A stretch of 64,000 nt of DNA from Neckera pumila (taxonomy: Eukaryota; Streptophyta; Bryopsida; Hypnales; Neckeraceae). Position 1 is the stretch's first letter. Every line of letters starts with the position of its first letter. The position numbers and the translations under genes were made by a program. Shown here one piece after another: positions 1-11,989 of this stretch. The stretch spans positions 9,548,001 to 9,612,000 of the forward strand of contig OZ018415.1 of assembly GCA_963969595.1 (NCBI GenBank), written 5' to 3'. Below the pieces are notes generated by a model. It searched no databases, was not told the DNA's origin, and was given only the letters and a program-made list of their open reading frames with translations.

Positions 1-165
1 CCCGGCACTTGAGCATTTAGGGGATTACTGTATCAGTAAGCATCCTACAGTCCTACCACTCACGAGAATCCTTTGTATTGGCAAGCAGGAGGACTTGAGA
101 AGCAGGGGCCATTAGTGTTACAGCCATGTCCTTCGAGATTGGTTGCAAGTACTGGCCAGGTGGAG

Positions 166-3100
166 ATGTCCATGCGGGAACAAAAACGTGACTTGAGAAG
201 CCTGTTTTTTTCGTCTATAAAGTTCTGTCAACCCTTAGTGGCAATTCAGGCAGCTTCAATGTCCTCGGTCGCGGCCGCTTATGCAACTGGAGGGAGTGGA
301 GGGCGTAGTGCGGTGCTTGAAGAAAGTGGCGCTGGACTCACCTCTTTTGTATGGTCGGACCCCAAGGTAAGGATTTCAAAAAGTGTTGCAGTTTTATTAT
401 CCCCCTCACGGTCATCTTGCAACCTTCATATCCTATGTTGTCTAACTCCAATGCTGGAATTGCTGGAATTGATTAAGGATTCGAGTTTTTCAGACGTGGA
501 ATTAGTTTTCTGCACTTTGGGTTTGTTCCATTTAGTACGCTCGTTTTTACGAGGTGCAAATAGAAATGCAAATGAAATTGACTTACATCGTTTAATTTCT
601 ACATCTAAAATTGTGCACCTTCAATACTTGATTGAAAATTTGAATATGAAATGGTGCGAGTAGTCTAGTGGGTTTGGCTATACTCCATGGAATGATCAAT
701 TTCACTCGTTTATGAGAGGTCTTAGTAAGGCTGAAGGTGAAAAGTAGGGGTGAGACTTTACCAGAGATAACCTTTGAATATGTAGAGGAATGCTAATGAT
801 CAGTATTGAGCAAGTCAATTGGGCTGAAGCTACATTACACGTTTGTACCTGATGAATGGTACATTTACCTCCCTTATAAGGATGGTTGCTTGATCATGCA
901 ATGATCCTCATGTGAATCACTTCAGGGTTATTTTGGTTCAATGAATCCGAATTTGGGTTCATTTAGTCTAGATTATTAGTTGGAATTTTACGTTTTTTCT
1001 ATGGAATTACAGAAGTGTGATGAATCCATGGTCGTCAGATGGAGGGATGATTTTGGAATCCTTGTTTTATATGAGAACATTTTCTGAGTAAAGTTTACTT
1101 TTGTATGCAGAGGCCCAGGATATGCGTACTTGGTGGAGGTTTCGGTGGGCTCTACACTGCGTTACGTCTTGAGTCTCTAATCTGGCCACCTGACAAGAAA
1201 CCGCAGGTATTGACGCATTGACCACTGTATATGCATTGTCTAACAGCAAACTGATGTAAGACATCTCGCACTGTCATTTTGTGTGACGTGTCTGTTCATA
1301 TGAACAAATTCTATCCATGACCACAAATTGAAGCGTAATTTTTCAAACCTTTTAAGTTGCAGCACGAGTTTGCTTGAGCTTGTTTTATACAGAGAATGAC
1401 GACCTGGATATGTTGGTTTGATGGCAGATTGTTTTGGTCGACCAGTCTGACCGATTTGTCTTTAAGCCTCTTCTGTATGAACTTCTTTCCAAAGGTCAGA
1501 CGTAACCATGAACTATATCTTTTTTGGATGTTTCTGATGTTTGCACTTTGGCTGATATGTTCTTATGTGATATGGCACTTTTCTTTTATAGCCAATTCGT
1601 ATTCCATGGACATAAGCGCTATGTAGATAGCAGCCTGGGTTGTTGCTATGTTGAATAGCGACCTTAAACCCACAAGGTCGCTATTTAGAACTTATTTTCT
1701 GTGTAGGTAACCAGAAGGAGTCGTGACTTAGAATAAATGATTCGTTGTGTGTTCAGTCATATGATTTGTAAACTTCTTTGCATGTCTTTTTTCCCCCCAA
1801 ATCTCACGAGTTGTCAAACCCACGTGTTATTCAGAGGCTGAATCTTGGGAAGTTGCTCCCTCATTTAAGGACCTGCTTGCGAACAGTAGCATACAATTTT
1901 GTCAAGATACTGTAAGATCTATTCAACCATACGATGCAGTGAATGGTACGCCTGCTTTGGCTGCCACGAGTCGAGATGTTGGTGGATCGGTTTACCTCAG
2001 CAGTGGAATGCAAGTGGATTACGACTGGTACATTCCATTGTATTTCTCATATAGCTTGGTTTGCAAACGAATTCCACTTTTCGACAGTGATAGACTAACT
2101 GAGGATCCCCGTACTTGGTTTTCTAGTAGGTATAATATTGGGGTTACTTACTGGATTCAGGTGGAAATTGTAAATTATGAACTAAACCTGGCGTCGGTCG
2201 GGAGGGGCCAGGCTGGTTTTAGCGCTGGGTGCGGAGCCTCGTATGAACATTGTTCCAGGTGCCCCTGAGTTGGCCGTTCCATTTAACAGTTTTGAAGACG
2301 CATTGGTGAGTCAGGCTACAACCTCTGTCGGGAAACTCATGAGTTCATTGTGTGGATGGGAAATCAAAGATGAAGCATTGAGGATGAATAATTAAGCTGA
2401 AAACGTGTCCAAATTTGGGACAGGAGTGTTGTGACAGTTTTTCCTAACATAATAGGTGTTTGGCCTCTCTTCGTAGCCTACTCTTGTATTATCTGAGTGA
2501 TCGTTTTTATTGCTTCTAACAGGAGGTGGAGAGAAGGTTAGTAGCTCTTGAAAAAAATGCATCAGAATTTGCCCCTGTTGAGATAGTCGTTGTTGGATCA
2601 GGTTACTGCGGAATAGAGCTCTCTGCTACTCTAGCTGAAAGACTTGGCAAAAGGGGCCGCATCAAAGTGGTGGATATGGCATCTGATATTGTTGCTGCAG
2701 CGCCTGCTGGCAACAGGGAGGCAGCTTCCAAGGTAATACTGCTACAATCACTGAGTGAGAAATGTGCCTGTAACCTTATTTTTCGTTTAATTTTACAGAC
2801 TCCAATTGTACACCTTGCGGTTGTTAAACCGTTTTAGTAGAATAATTCCAGGAGATTTTCCACCCTTCTCTAGAGATTCTCGCCAATATTCTAGAACCCT
2901 AGTTGGAGGTTGTCCGGACACGAAAATCAACTCACAAATCATGTAGCGACCTAACCAGGGGTTAGGGTAGTATTTTTGCAACCACCAATCACAACTCTTG
3001 CTTGGTCCTACTGCTCAAGTGTAAGAAGACATAATCCTGACCCTGATGAAGACATTTGATAACTCTAATGCTGTTTTGAAACCATCAAAATGCAGATTCT

Positions 3101-5020
3101 CTCATCAAGAGACGTTGAGTTAGTTTTGGGATATTCTGTTGCAAACATGAGTCTAGTTGAAGGGAGTTCGTCCTCTACCTCAAACCGTGTCTGTTTAGAG
3201 CTGCAACGATCATCGCAACGTCCGAACCGGCGAACTGCTGTAGGGCGGACCTTGGAGGTAGATCTCGTACTTTGGACTGCTGGAACTAAAGTTTCCATAC
3301 CGCCCTCGGAAACACAGTACGGTTACCAGTCCTTTCCTGTAAATGGACGTGGGCAAGCTGATACAGACGAGATGTTGCGAGTCAAAGGTCATCCTCGTAT
3401 CTTTGCTCTTGGTGATTCGGCAGGGACTAGAGACGCTTCTGGAAGAAATTTCCCCAGCACTGCGCAGGTATTTTACATTTCTGTTGGAGTCTGATTGTTT
3501 GTGATTATTCTGGACTCTCTCTTTATTAGTTGGCATTGAGGTAGAGAATCCATTCTCGTGACTTTGTGCGATTTAAGTGAGTCGGGTCTCCATTTTCGAC
3601 TGGATTCCAAAACACTCCAATATGTATTATTTGGATCCCGAAGTAAATTAGTTAGAACTTGTTGAAGCTTGAAGTAGCAAGTAGTCCCAATGATCAGCCT
3701 AGATTACCCTTGAACTATGATTGCAATAACAATGAAAGCTTCTGTGACAGTGATAGAACGTGGACGAACCTAATCTCTCACAAGTCAACGTAAATTCAAA
3801 TGTAATAGGTGACTTTTCGACCCACGGCAAAGCGTCGCCACGCAAATGGGTTCCCTACCTTAGCAGTTTCAGTTTAAAGTACTCCAGCTCTTTTTCTGTG
3901 CAGGTTGCATTCCAGCAAGCTGACTATGCTGGCTGGAACTTGTGGGCTGCCATCAACAACCGCCCACTTCTACCCTTCAGGTTTGTGTTGCAATTTTGTA
4001 TTGGACTTTGTATGTGAAGGCTCTTCTGCCACGTAGCCATTGCAATAGGCAATTTTCGTTGCTGTGTTATTGCTTATCGGCATGGCAATGCAAATTTACC
4101 AATATCTTCATGCTTCGTGGTCAAACGCACAGATACCAACATCTAGGGGAGATGATGACTCTGGGAACGAATGATGGGGCAGTTTCTGTGAGTTTCATCG
4201 ACGGTATCACTCTTGATGGATTTTTGGGCCATACAGGTATATCGCTCTCCGACTTCTGCTTTTTGTTTGAAAGATTAATACAATCTGTAATGTGTAAGAT
4301 ACAATTTGCATCACTTTGAGCATTTTTTCATATGTAGGAGTATGATTTTTTGGAGATCTGGAGACATCTTAGGGTACAAGAGTGAAATCTGTTTGGATCA
4401 AAATTTCTTGTGCAATTTCAAAGTGGGAGGTTGTAGACCTTTAATACCCTGCCTGTCTCAACAAAACCTTTGTTGATTATTTACTTCATTTATTTTGGGA
4501 ATTTTATTGACATATGGAACATTTTTTCATATTTCGATATGCTCCTTACCAAAATCAAGTAAATTGATGACAATAGTTTCCAGTATTTCCAACATTTAAA
4601 AAAATTATATAATCTATTTCGAAGCTGCCGAAGTACCATGGTAAAGAGAGACTGCTGTAAGCAACCCCATTTCAAAGATGAGTGGCTATAGATGTTGAGC
4701 CAACTTATACTTACACCATTCGCTAATTGAAGACCAACGAAATTTATTTTTGGATGAGTTGATGTTTGTAAGGAGGGTTAGTGAAGCGGAATACGAGAGG
4801 GATCAGGTTCCTAACGATTATATTATTTTCTACTGTACATTCACTAATCATTTTCCTCTGTGTATACATTGCAGCGAGGAAGCTTGCATATTTGTATCGA
4901 CTCCCAACAAATGAGCACAAAGCCAAAGTAGGCCTGAGCTGGCTAGCGAAGTCAACCGTGAGCTCCATCTCTTTTCTTCAGGAGTCTATCAGCAATACTG
5001 CTGATGCAATTCTAAAGTAG
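166..5020 (+). CDS. NDC1: NDC1, plastid type II NAD(P)H:quinone oxidoreductase (10 exons)
   Basis: The product is the plastoglobule/thylakoid type II NAD(P)H dehydrogenase that reduces plastoquinone and is needed for phylloquinone synthesis. Exons read from the sequence: 166-366, 1111-1206, 1428-1494, 1835-2027, 2212-2305, 2523-2732, 3096-3467, 3904-3980, 4133-4236, 4875-5020. All junctions are GT-AG and all phases join, giving about 519 codons, the size of the plant protein. Exon 2 holds the FAD-binding motif LGGGFGGLYTALRLESL. Exon 6 holds the NAD(P)-binding motif VVVGSGYCGIELSATLAERL. Exon 7 ends with the second FAD motif around FALGDS. Exons 8-10 hold the conserved GWNLWAAINNRPLLPF and HTARKLAYLYRLPT blocks. 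The first in-frame ATG is 166; 259 is an alternative start. Either way the first 70 or so residues look like a transit peptide. The protein ends in AILK with TAG at 5018-5020. Very confident of identity, less so of the start. Confidence 0.95.
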
Positions 5021-5690
5021 GAATCTACAGTATATGAACCAATGCAGGATTAAGGATTGGGCGTCTTAGCATGAAACTGGGACTTCATGTACTCTACATC
5101 CCACAAGCGAAGTCTAATACTTACACTTCACATTGTATTACACTGCTTGTTACGTGTAATTCCGATGTAAAGACCCTCCACTTGTAATACTATCCATAGC
5201 AATCATTGTAACCAGTGTGTTGCAGAGTCTTTTCTGTTTTTGTATTTCAAGATCTGAGAACCAAAGGGTGAACTTTGAGCATCTTGTTTGGGCATTTCGT
5301 GACAGTGAGTCCTCTACCTCCACTCCTTCCGCTCTCAGTCTTCAGAAGCATCAAAGCTTAAACCTTGGTTTTCCATCCTGGAGCAGTACATGTCAAAATT
5401 CCAAAACCAAATTCCAATCTCGATGAAACGCACCCTAGAATCAAATTTATGAATCGGATGCCTCCCAAGATTTATGTAGATTTTGTAAATTTTGGACTTG
5501 ACATCTTGTCTCAAATACTATTACCAACATACCCTAGCTCTAGAAGGGGAATTGTACATGCTCTTTCTTTCCCAAGATACAGCTAAAATACTGCATTAGC
5601 GTACTAATGCAATGCAACTAAGAGGAATTCGACTAAACAAAAGTAGCAATAAATAAAAAACACCTCATCAAGATAAAGAAGAAGAAGCAT
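5021..5690. other. 3' flank of NDC1
   Basis: This is the 3' untranslated and downstream region of NDC1. No further conserved coding sequence is seen. Short open frames at 5217-5426 and 5365-5586 have no recognisable content. Confidence 0.5.
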
Positions 5691-5760
5691 CAAGAACATC
5701 AAGAAGCATCAAGAACATACATCAAGAAGCATCAAGAAGCATCAAGAACATACACGTAAG
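5690..5760. repeat. short tandem repeat, AAGAAGCATC/AAGAACAT units
   Basis: Repeated runs of AAGAAGCATC and AAGAACATAC make an irregular minisatellite between the two convergent genes NDC1 and ndhL. Confidence 0.8.
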
Positions 5761-6335
5761 TCATACGTGAATTGCACATGCGAATTCCTGCTAAATTCGA
5801 CAAATTCTGAAGGAACAGAACCTATCACCTCCTCTGCTGTACCACGACAAAATCAATAAAATCACGACAAATCCGTTTCCATTGAGGTCCAGCCTAAATG
5901 GTTGCGCAAGATTGAAGAAAATTGCGTGACAAACCGTTATTACATCAAGTTTAAAATGGTGGTGTAAGAATAACAAAAATTACATGGGCCTGGACAGATT
6001 GAATCTACTGAATGGCTAATGGCCAGTCATTTCCATTCCGGTCTAATTGGCTGTGCAAGATTGCACAAATTTGCGACAAACATCTCTTACAACCAATTTC
6101 AAAATGACCTGTGCACTAATATCGAAAACAGAATTGAAGCAACAAGAACACACACATAAGTCATACGTGAATTGCACAAGTATACTCCCAGTAAATTCGA
6201 CAAATTCTGAAGCAACAGGACCTATGACCTCCTCTGCGGCACCACGGCACACTAAATCAAGAAAATCACGACCAGTTCGTTCCTGTTGCGGTCAAACCTA
6301 AATAATTGCGCAAGATTGCAAAAAAATTGCGTAAC
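5755..6335. repeat. tandem duplication of about 180 bp in the NDC1-ndhL spacer
   Basis: Two direct copies, about 5755-5935 and 6153-6335, share blocks such as GTCATACGTGAATTGCAC, AAATTCGACAAATTCTGA, CCTCCTCTGC and TTGCGCAAGATTG. The copies have diverged by point changes and small indels. They lie just past the 3' end of ndhL. Confidence 0.85.
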
Positions 6336-6418
6336 AATCAGGAAACCCTATTTTACAATTACTGGCGCTCATCTTCCTCGACCCTCGCCTCTCTCCTCCC
6401 ATCCCCCCACTCACTCAC

Positions 6419-7021
6419 TCACGGCTCCTCGGCGCCGTCGTTCGGGAATCGCCTGAAGTTGATGAAAGGCGCGAGGAGCAACATCCCCGGGAAGAAGATG
6501 AAGACGAGCATGAACTGGAAGTAAGTCTCCAGGGTGCTCCGCTTGTACCAGCGCAAGCGAAGGTAATTGTACACCCCGAGCGGAATGAGCAGGAAGTAGA
6601 GCACCAGCGAGATGCCCGTGGTGATGTAGATGTTCACCCACGCCTCGGGCGAGAAGCGCATCATCTCCTCCACTTCGTCCTTGATCACAGCGTGCGCCGG
6701 CCACGCAGGGGTTGTCATCACCCCTGCTGCGACCACTCCCGGAAACCAACCCCAGTCGAATTCATCCCTCGGACGCACCACCTCGGCGTCGTCATCGTCT
6801 CCCTGCACCTGAAAATCCTCGGGAATGCGCGTCGCAGCTGCCACCACATTCGGGATGCGGAGGCTGGGAATGAGGGATCCCGAAGAGGTGCGACGAAACG
6901 AGGGCGAGGGGAAGCGGGCCGTGGCGTTCGGGAGCTGCAAATTAGCTGCAGAAGCGCGTGGGAAGTGGAGCTGCAATTGGGTTGCAGTGCGAGCAAGGTG
7001 GAGCTGCGACAGCGTCGCCAT
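6419..7021 (-). CDS. ndhL: NdhL, subunit L of the chloroplast NDH (NADH dehydrogenase-like) complex
   Basis: NdhL is a small nuclear-encoded thylakoid membrane subunit of the chloroplast NDH complex, which takes electrons from ferredoxin and reduces plastoquinone in cyclic flow. This is a single-exon frame of 200 codons from the ATG at 7021. The first 80 or so residues are rich in Ala, Ser, Arg and Leu, as in a transit peptide. The C-terminal third is the NdhL domain. It has one membrane segment around ISLVLYFLLIPLGVYNYL, the conserved RLRWYKRSTLETYFQF block, and a second segment with the family signature FFPGMLLLAPFINFRR. The frame is open up to 7144, but the ATG at 7021 has a good context and starts a more typical transit peptide. 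The gene is convergent with NDC1, about 1.4 kb away. The cyanobacterial protein is only the two-helix domain, so the long N-terminus fits a plant version. Confidence 0.92.
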   Translation of the reverse strand: MATLSQLHLARTATQLQLHFPRASAANLQLPNATARFPSPSFRRTSSGSLIPSLRIPNVVAAATRIPEDFQVQGDDDDAEVVRPRDEFDWGWFPGVVAAGVMTTPAWPAHAVIKDEVEEMMRFSPEAWVNIYITTGISLVLYFLLIPLGVYNYLRLRWYKRSTLETYFQFMLVFIFFPGMLLLAPFINFRRFPNDGAEEP

Positions 7022-7540
7022 CGCTGGAGAAGATGAGCGCGGAAGGGATGGAAAGCATGGGAACACACAGCTTGGGAATTGGGAAGGAAAGGAACAAGAG
7101 CGAGAGAAGGACAAGGTAAGGTAGGAGGCTCGAAAAGCGAGCATCTGAGGGCTGGTCCGCCTTTTTCATGTGGTTGGATTATTTTTTGCTCATTTTCCAG
7201 GCAAAGAGAAATAGATTCTCATTGTAAAACAAGTCATTTCGTACTTTTTGAAGCATTTTTGAATTACTTATGAATTTTCAAACAAGATGTGTCATAAGTC
7301 CTTATTTATGACCCTAGGTCTTCTATAAACCGTTCATTGCAACTTCTAAAGAGAAATGGGGAAAGCAAGACAACGATTGGCTCTTGCAATAAATAATAGT
7401 TTTTTTATTGATCCATTCAATGACTATAAAAGGTCCATTTAAAGACCATCTCATGTCCATTCCAGACAAGTCTGTATGGCGCTATGGCCCTCCAGAATTC
7501 GGGCCTCCTACTTTAGCAGCACCTATGTCGGTATAGAATA
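7022..7540 (-). promoter_or_regulatory. 5' leader and upstream region of ndhL
   Basis: A pyrimidine-rich leader (on the coding strand) runs from about 7022 to 7144. Farther upstream I see AT-rich DNA and no gene. No specific regulatory site could be called. Confidence 0.4.
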
Positions 7541-8220
7541 CTTTTGGGTTGAGTCTATAGCAATTCAATGAGCCTCTTGTGGAGGCCTTTTTGCCCGCCC
7601 CATTTTACCCTTGGGAAAAATGTAGGAACGATTATAACATTTTACTATGCATGATAAAATTTGCAAATTCTGTGTTCATATTTACAATCAAAGGCCCCAA
7701 ATTAGTAAGAAGAAATGTCAACAATTGAGTAAGCACGGCACAAAATAGGGGGTCTTTTTTTTAACAATCATCCTTGGCTTTATGTCCGCAAGAGGCTTAT
7801 TGCACTACAATAGACTCAACCATATTTTTGCCATTTTTGATTTGAGGGATGGACAATCGTGATTTTGAGACTACGGTTTCGAGCATTCTGGGTTTAACTT
7901 AGGGTTTGTGTATATTTTTGGTGGTCCAAACCACAAATTACAGGCATGTCTACAATACGGTAGTGCAACAAGCTTAATGTGGAGGTCCAACCAAGGGTGA
8001 ATGTAAAAAAAAAGTCTCCCTGTTTTGTGCTTATAATAAATTTGTTTATTTATACCTCTCTTAGCTAATTTGGGGCCTTTGATTGAAAATAAGTACTCTA
8101 AATTTGCTAATTTTATTGTACGTTGCAAATAAAAAGTTCCTATATTTATCCCAAGGATAAAACATGAGACAAAATAGTCCCCGCATTAGGCTCGTTGCAC
8201 TACTATAGACGCGATCCAAG
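7541..8220. mobile_element. foldback (hairpin) element, family A copy 1
   Basis: The outer arms match in inverted orientation: GAGTCTATAGCAATTCAATG near 7551 pairs with the complement of the block ending near 8215. Inner arms around GGCCCCAAATTAG (about 7693) and CTAATTTGGGGCC (about 8065) also pair. An extra right-arm copy at about 7790-7829 suggests two units in tandem. No coding sequence. A second member of the family is at 38165-38635. Confidence 0.8.
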
Positions 8221-9417
8221 TTCTCCTTAAAGGAAGTGTTGGTGACTATAGAAATCATCCCTTTTCATATAGTGTGAATTATTGGCGGAGCGTAGTTAGG
8301 TATATAGCTACAGCAACCACACACAAAACACCATGTAGAATAAATATGAAGGAGTTAATCCTATTACTAGCTAGGATCTTTTGATTTTATCAAAAAAAAT
8401 CAAATAATTAAGCTAGTTGAGTTTGGTTTTATGAAAAATAAAGTAAAATGATTAAATTTGTTGAGTACAGTATTGAAATTGGTTGAGTAGGTGAAAATTT
8501 CCAATGGCGGACTACCAAGTGGAAAATTGATTTCCCATAGAACTTAGTACAGAAGGTGGACGGTCAATTGGTGTAGGAAGAAATGAACCAATGGGGGGCA
8601 CTCCTACTTAGCCGTGCTCACGATTCCCTTATTTTTGGCTTCTTTAGTTTTGGTTTCCTTATTCTCATGGAATATTAATTGTTGGATCCTTATTACATCA
8701 ATTTTTGAATTATTTCAATTTAGAAATTCACCAAAAATACTTCTTCTATATTTCTAATACTTCGTTTGGATACAATAAGCTAAAACAATGAAATTATATG
8801 TGGCATAATATGAATGCTAATTTTTATTAATATATTAGATAAAATACATTTTTTTAACTCTGATATCTCTTAGATTTTTGGTTGATTTTATTTTGGTATA
8901 AAATATAATACTCCACACACATTATAAAAAATCTTCATTATTTTATCTCGTAATGGACCATCATGTTTAGAGGCCCAAAATTGCTTCAAAATACATATTT
9001 CTAAAGCAAGGTCAAAATCTTCATCAATAATTATTCTTTAACAAATCTAACCATGGGATCTTTTAATTGACTTGTTCAAATACATTATATTAAAACTTTT
9101 AAGCAAATATCTTCACCAATTGCAAGTTCAATGTGCCTAAGCTTCAAAATATAGGCTTTCCTAGCCTTTCCAAAAGGTGAAGTTTTGTCTTTCAACATTT
9201 AAAAAAAAAAGAGATATGTTCTATAACTTGTGCATTTTTAGCAAATAAGTTGGAAAATAGGTTGACAATGTACATAAAAAAATGTAACCAAAAAAACTTT
9301 CATATTCATTTTTAAGAAATTTTTTTGGAAGAATTTGAGAAAAATTTAAGAAAAATTTAAGAAAATTTTTGGAAGAATTTGATAATTGCTAATTCCAATG
9401 GCAAGAATGTTCTGTAA
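8221..9417. other. AT-rich intergenic DNA, nothing recognised
   Basis: No open frame with recognisable content, no RNA gene and no clear repeat boundary. The stretch 9300-9420 loosely resembles MITE interior sequence. Confidence 0.5.
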
Positions 9418-9839
9418 ACAATTAATTTAATTTTGTTTTTAAATTTGAAAATTTTCAAAATTGAGAGCAAATGATGACTTTATATGTTTTTTCTACCTTC
9501 TTTGCCCTTAAAATAAAACTCCTCATAACTTATACCTCATTATTTGGAATTGAATGGTTCAATTTCTTTTGAATAATTTCTAGTTTATACAATCTCCAAA
9601 AATTAATTTATATTTTTTAAGATATATTTTTGTTGCCTGGTTTGATATTGAAATTAAAAGAAACTTCTAACTTTTGCAATATTAATCGCAATGATGTAAA
9701 ACAAAGATTCTCACATAGATTGTGACGAGTAGCATCCATCCTTAAAAATTCATGCAAAACTTCCAAATTATGAAGTCAAAAAGAGCCTACCTGAGTTCTT
9801 AAAAAGCCCAAAGTGGACTCCATGGTCCTTAAGGGGGTA
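9418..9839. mobile_element. MITE-like repeat, subfamily K copy 1
   Basis: It is homologous to 20040-20452. Shared blocks include TTTGGAATTGAATGGTTCAA, TATGAAGTC and AGTGGACTCCATGGTCCTTA. It ends in GGTCCTTAAGGGGG, a variant of the terminus of the TTAA-flanked family. The left end is unclear. Confidence 0.65.
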
Positions 9840-10445
9840 ATATAGGTAATAATGTCCAATGTTACTTTGCTAGAAGCTTCTAAGTGAAGGAAAAATGACT
9901 TTGAAGGAAACGAATGCTACATAAATGTGCCATCATGTTATAAAGACAAAAGATTGCTATTTATTCACATTTGTGAAGTAAATTGCACTAATTTTCAGAC
10001 AAAAAAATTAACCTCCAAGTGATATAGTAATAATTTTCAAATTGTTGTCTTTATAATTTTAGACAGCATTTCTAGGCCAAAAAAGTTCAAAATTTTAATC
10101 TTTAATGCTTCACAAATATATTATTTGTTTATAGGATCTATGTCCAACTTAGCTTCATCCAAAATTTCTTAGATTATTGTATTCATTACTTAATGTTTGC
10201 ATAGTATGGATTTCAAAACAAACTCTCTCTACAAATACATAATAAGTAGTCCAAAAAACATAAGCATGTTTCCTTTCAAAAATTGGCTTTTACAATTTAA
10301 AAAAATATAGATCCTTCAAAAATGATTTTGGCATACAATTGAAATAAAAATATCACCATTATTAGAGTTTTACATTTAAAACTCCTAGCATCAAATTCTA
10401 TTTGACAGACAATGTTAGTTTTTTATATTGAATTATTTCCATGAA
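9840..10445. other. AT-rich intergenic DNA, nothing recognised
   Basis: No gene or clear repeat could be supported here. Confidence 0.5.
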
Positions 10446-11351
10446 CCCCTAAAGGTCCAAGGCGTTTTCTAACTCTGAAACCACTAAAAATTGTTATTTC
10501 TGTTACGATCACTCAAGAAACCAAAAAGTATTTAAAAAAAAGTTATGCCCAAAAAAGCTCAAAACAAGGGATGGGAGGCAGCAAAAAAAAATTTGCAATT
10601 TTTTTTTTCTTCTTCTTATAGATTATACTTTTGACTATCTGGAAAGCTTTGACTCATCTCATTTGGATGTTTTATGAGAAAGTTATGGACAATCTTGTTT
10701 TGGGGGCACTTAGAGCATCTTCATGAAAATAATAACTTGTAGGATTCATTTTTGAATGCAGTTTTAACAATTTCTCAAAAAAAAAAGTTCCACAAGGTTT
10801 AGTTTTTTTGCTAGAACAATCTCACCATTAGGATTAGTGCTTTTTAATTTCATATAAAAGATATGAGTATTTTAGATTTTCCTTCTATCTTGTACCTACT
10901 TCTACTTAACAATTTTTTTAATAATAAAAATTAAGTTTTTTGGAATTTTTTTTCTTATATTCTAAACTCAATCTCTACTATAAAGATTTAAAGCTCAAGA
11001 CTCTGTAGTGCAAAAAATTTAAGTTAAAATGTTCAAAGTCATAAAATCTAGTCCCACAATGTCCTGAAAAATCCCTGTTTTTTTCACTTTAAACGCAAAT
11101 ATCTTGCAATCTATGTAGTCAAAAATTCTGAAATTTTTTCCACACATTCTCATACTAGTTAGGTGTGAGATCCTACGATTAGATGTGGAGAAAACACATT
11201 TAACATGTTTAGGCCATAACTTTTGATTCATATTTCCAAATGTCATGAAATTTAGCGCATATGAAAGATATTTCAATTTTTTTGCTCTTTGCTATAAAAA
11301 TGGCAGTTTTGGGTGTTTTGGGGCAAAACAAAGGCCTTGAGCCTTTAGGGA
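10446..11351. mobile_element. TTAA-type MITE, copy E (decayed ends)
   Basis: It starts CCCCTAAAGGTCC and ends GCCTTTAGGGATTAA, a diverged form of the family terminus, with TTAA at 11352-11355. The interior matches copy A at 51688-52603 in the same orientation, for example GCTCAAAACAAGGGA, AAATTTGCAATTTTTTTT and AGAAAGTTATGGACA. About 906 bp. Confidence 0.85.
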
Positions 11352-11989
11352 TTAATGCTCTTATTTTGTCAGAAAATGGTCTGGGCTACCTTAATTAAAA
11401 TGATTGATATGAGAATTTGAATACCATGCTGCAAGCCATGTGTGCCAAATTGAATAATGAGGAGAAAATTTTGACACCATGATTACAATAGTACATGAAA
11501 GTTCATCAAGAGAAAAAACAAACATATAAGCTAGTATATTATGGGTTTGAAAATGACCATTCCAATCATATTATGAAAATTACTTTCATACTGGTCCAAA
11601 TTCATTTTCAATAGAAACACTGAAGAACCTTGCATGTGCTGATCAATAATTAGATCAAACTACACAAATGAAATAGTCAAAAGTGCACAAAAACCATGAA
11701 GCTCAAATCTTATAGCTAATGCATCTTCATGTCAAATGCTCCCTGGCTATTGAAACATGCAGTAAGTGCAAAACATTGGTCTATAAAGAGTGATTCCAAG
11801 TACATAATTATTCTGTCTGGACAACCTATAGCAATTTTCAAAAAAACTCACTCAAAAATCATCTCTGGGAGAGTGCACACTCCCGCTGAAAGGGAGGAAT
11901 GGAAATCTCACTTTTACAGCAACCACTAATCCATCCACATAATGCATTTTGGTGCAAAGATGAACTAAGGCAGGAGGTCCGTAAATTGA
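11352..11989. other. intergenic DNA, nothing recognised
   Basis: A 66-codon open frame at 11729-11929 has no recognisable motif. I see no other feature. Confidence 0.4.
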
